Below, piece after piece: positions 63,301-64,000 of a stretch of 64,000 bases of DNA. The position numbers and the translations under genes are program-made. This stretch comes from Acanthococcus lagerstroemiae (taxonomy: Eukaryota; Arthropoda; Insecta; Hemiptera; Eriococcidae), in NCBI GenBank assembly GCA_031841125.1, contig CM063110.1, positions 21,137,626-21,201,625 of the forward strand. Direction: 5' to 3'. The notes under the pieces were generated by a model, which saw only the letters and a list, made by a program, of their open reading frames with translations, made no database searches and was not told where the DNA came from. The stretch's first letter is position 1. The number at the start of each line of letters is the position of its first letter.

Positions 63301-64000
63301 CTGCTTGTACTTAATGAAGATCAAAGAAGGATCTTCAATGATGTGATTTTGGCTATAGAAAACAATATCAACAACTGCTTTTTCCTTGATGGTCCTGGTG
63401 GCACTGGGAAGACATTTTTGTACGAATGCCTAATCCACTATTTCAAACAAAAATCCATGAAAGTGGCTCCAATTGCTTGGACAGGCATTGCGGCTACATT
63501 ATTACCATTCGGACGAACTGCACATAAAACGTTTAACCTTCCCCTATCTATTGATGCACGCACCTCTTTGAAGTGGAAAAACTCGGACAAACGTAGGTTG
63601 TTCCAAATAGACTGTTTCATTTGGGATGAAGGATCAATGATACCTGCACACGCGTTAACAGCTATTGATGCAGCCCTGCGAGATCTATGTCGTGCCCCTG
63701 AAACTCCATTTGGTGGGAAGATCTTCTTTATTGGAGGTGATTTCCGGCAGATGCTGCCAGTTGTAAAAAAAGGGGGTCGTCGGCAAATTGTAGAAGCTTG
63801 TTTAAAAAACTGTTCAATTTGGCCAATATTTCAGCAGCACAGGCTAACTAAAAATATGCGTGTAAATACCATCGAGTCAGAATTTCCGAAATGGCTTTTA
63901 GCAATAGGTAGTAATAAAATAGACGAATTTGTTCCCCCAGAAGACATGATCAGCACAGACCTCGTAGAAGATATGTATAATGACAATATAACTCCAGAGG
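63301..64000 (+). CDS. Helitron helicase domain (Pif1-like), partial, runs off the window
   Basis: 233 codons are open from the end of the inserted element to the window edge. 'LLVLNEDQRRIFNDVI' is the entry motif. Walker A is 'DGPGGTGKTFLYECL', Walker B 'CFIWDEGSMIPAHAL', motif III 'FFIGGDFRQMLPVV', and the next motif 'LTKNMRV'. This SF1B Pif1-type helicase unwinds DNA during rolling-circle transposition and is normally fused to Rep. Here it is separated from Rep by the 55626-63298 element, so its own start is lost. All motifs visible are intact, suggesting the insertion is not very old or that the helicase sequence has been spared by chance. Confidence 0.92.
   Translation, partial: MLVLNEDQRRIFNDVILAIENNINNCFFLDGPGGTGKTFLYECLIHYFKQKSMKVAPIAWTGIAATLLPFGRTAHKTFNLPLSIDARTSLKWKNSDKRRLFQIDCFIWDEGSMIPAHALTAIDAALRDLCRAPETPFGGKIFFIGGDFRQMLPVVKKGGRRQIVEACLKNCSIWPIFQQHRLTKNMRVNTIESEFPKWLLAIGSNKIDEFVPPEDMISTDLVEDMYNDNITPE

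Larger units (their letters stand above)
50606..64000 (+). mobile_element. Autonomous Helitron (rolling-circle), interrupted; continues past window
   Basis: Composed of the tandem 5'-end-like units, a ~1-kb leader, the Rep (HUH-Y2) half of RepHel (52456-55625), a foreign element (55626-63298), and the Pif1-type helicase half, which starts at 63301 and is open to the end of the window. The 3' hairpin and CTRR end are not in the window. The true 5' boundary among the tandem units is uncertain. Confidence 0.8.

Overview
No cellular gene in this window can be named with confidence. It reads as a heavily transposon-loaded stretch of an animal genome, most likely an arthropod and probably an insect. 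The reasons are the mix of families present (BEL/Pao, Jockey- and RTE-like LINEs, Helitron, piggyBac-, hAT-, MULE- and Ginger-type DNA elements, many MITEs), short intron-like signals, AT-rich spacers and abundant microsatellites. There are no operons, no bacterial signals and no CRISPR array. The organism call is inference from composition and repeat content.

Layout, left to right. 0.6-5.7 kb: two decayed RTE-like LINEs end to end, the first split by a third LINE fragment on the minus strand that has a 15-bp target-site duplication (TSD). 5.8-7.3 kb: a 1.55-kb piggyBac-like non-autonomous element with ~195-bp inverted ends. 9.0-11.4 kb: an 83-bp minisatellite split by a 1.4-kb hAT-like element. 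11.4-18.2 kb: mostly unassigned, with small palindromic elements. 18.2-29.7 kb: a Ty3/Gypsy 3' remnant, then a Jockey-like LINE broken by an intact 5.7-kb BEL/Pao retrotransposon and, further on, by an RTE-like LINE. 29.7-30.9 kb: a strongly G-skewed repeat. 31-36 kb: mostly unassigned, with a possible small two-exon gene, a LINE scrap and a degenerate ~160-bp tandem array. 36.0-40.5 kb: a MULE remnant containing a hAT transposon that itself contains a LINE fragment. 40.5-49 kb: unassigned sequence with a dispersed direct repeat, a tRNA-derived insert, a minus-strand LINE scrap and MITEs. 49.0-50.5 kb: a chimeric LINE. 50.6 kb to the window end: a Helitron whose Rep and helicase parts are pushed 7.7 kb apart by another inverted-repeat element, which in turn carries a Ginger-type transposon and several MITEs.

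The only open, apparently complete and probably young protein-coding unit is the BEL/Pao polyprotein (1733 aa, LTRs identical by eye, 5-bp TSD). The Helitron Rep/helicase is nearly intact except for one frameshift and the insertion. The most notable structures are the Ginger element with a gypsy-like integrase and perfect 4-bp TSD, the hairpin-dense tandem block inside it, the duplicated-end element around it, the four tandem Helitron-5'-end-like units, and the inverted arrays of a 13-nt motif at both ends of the MULE remnant.
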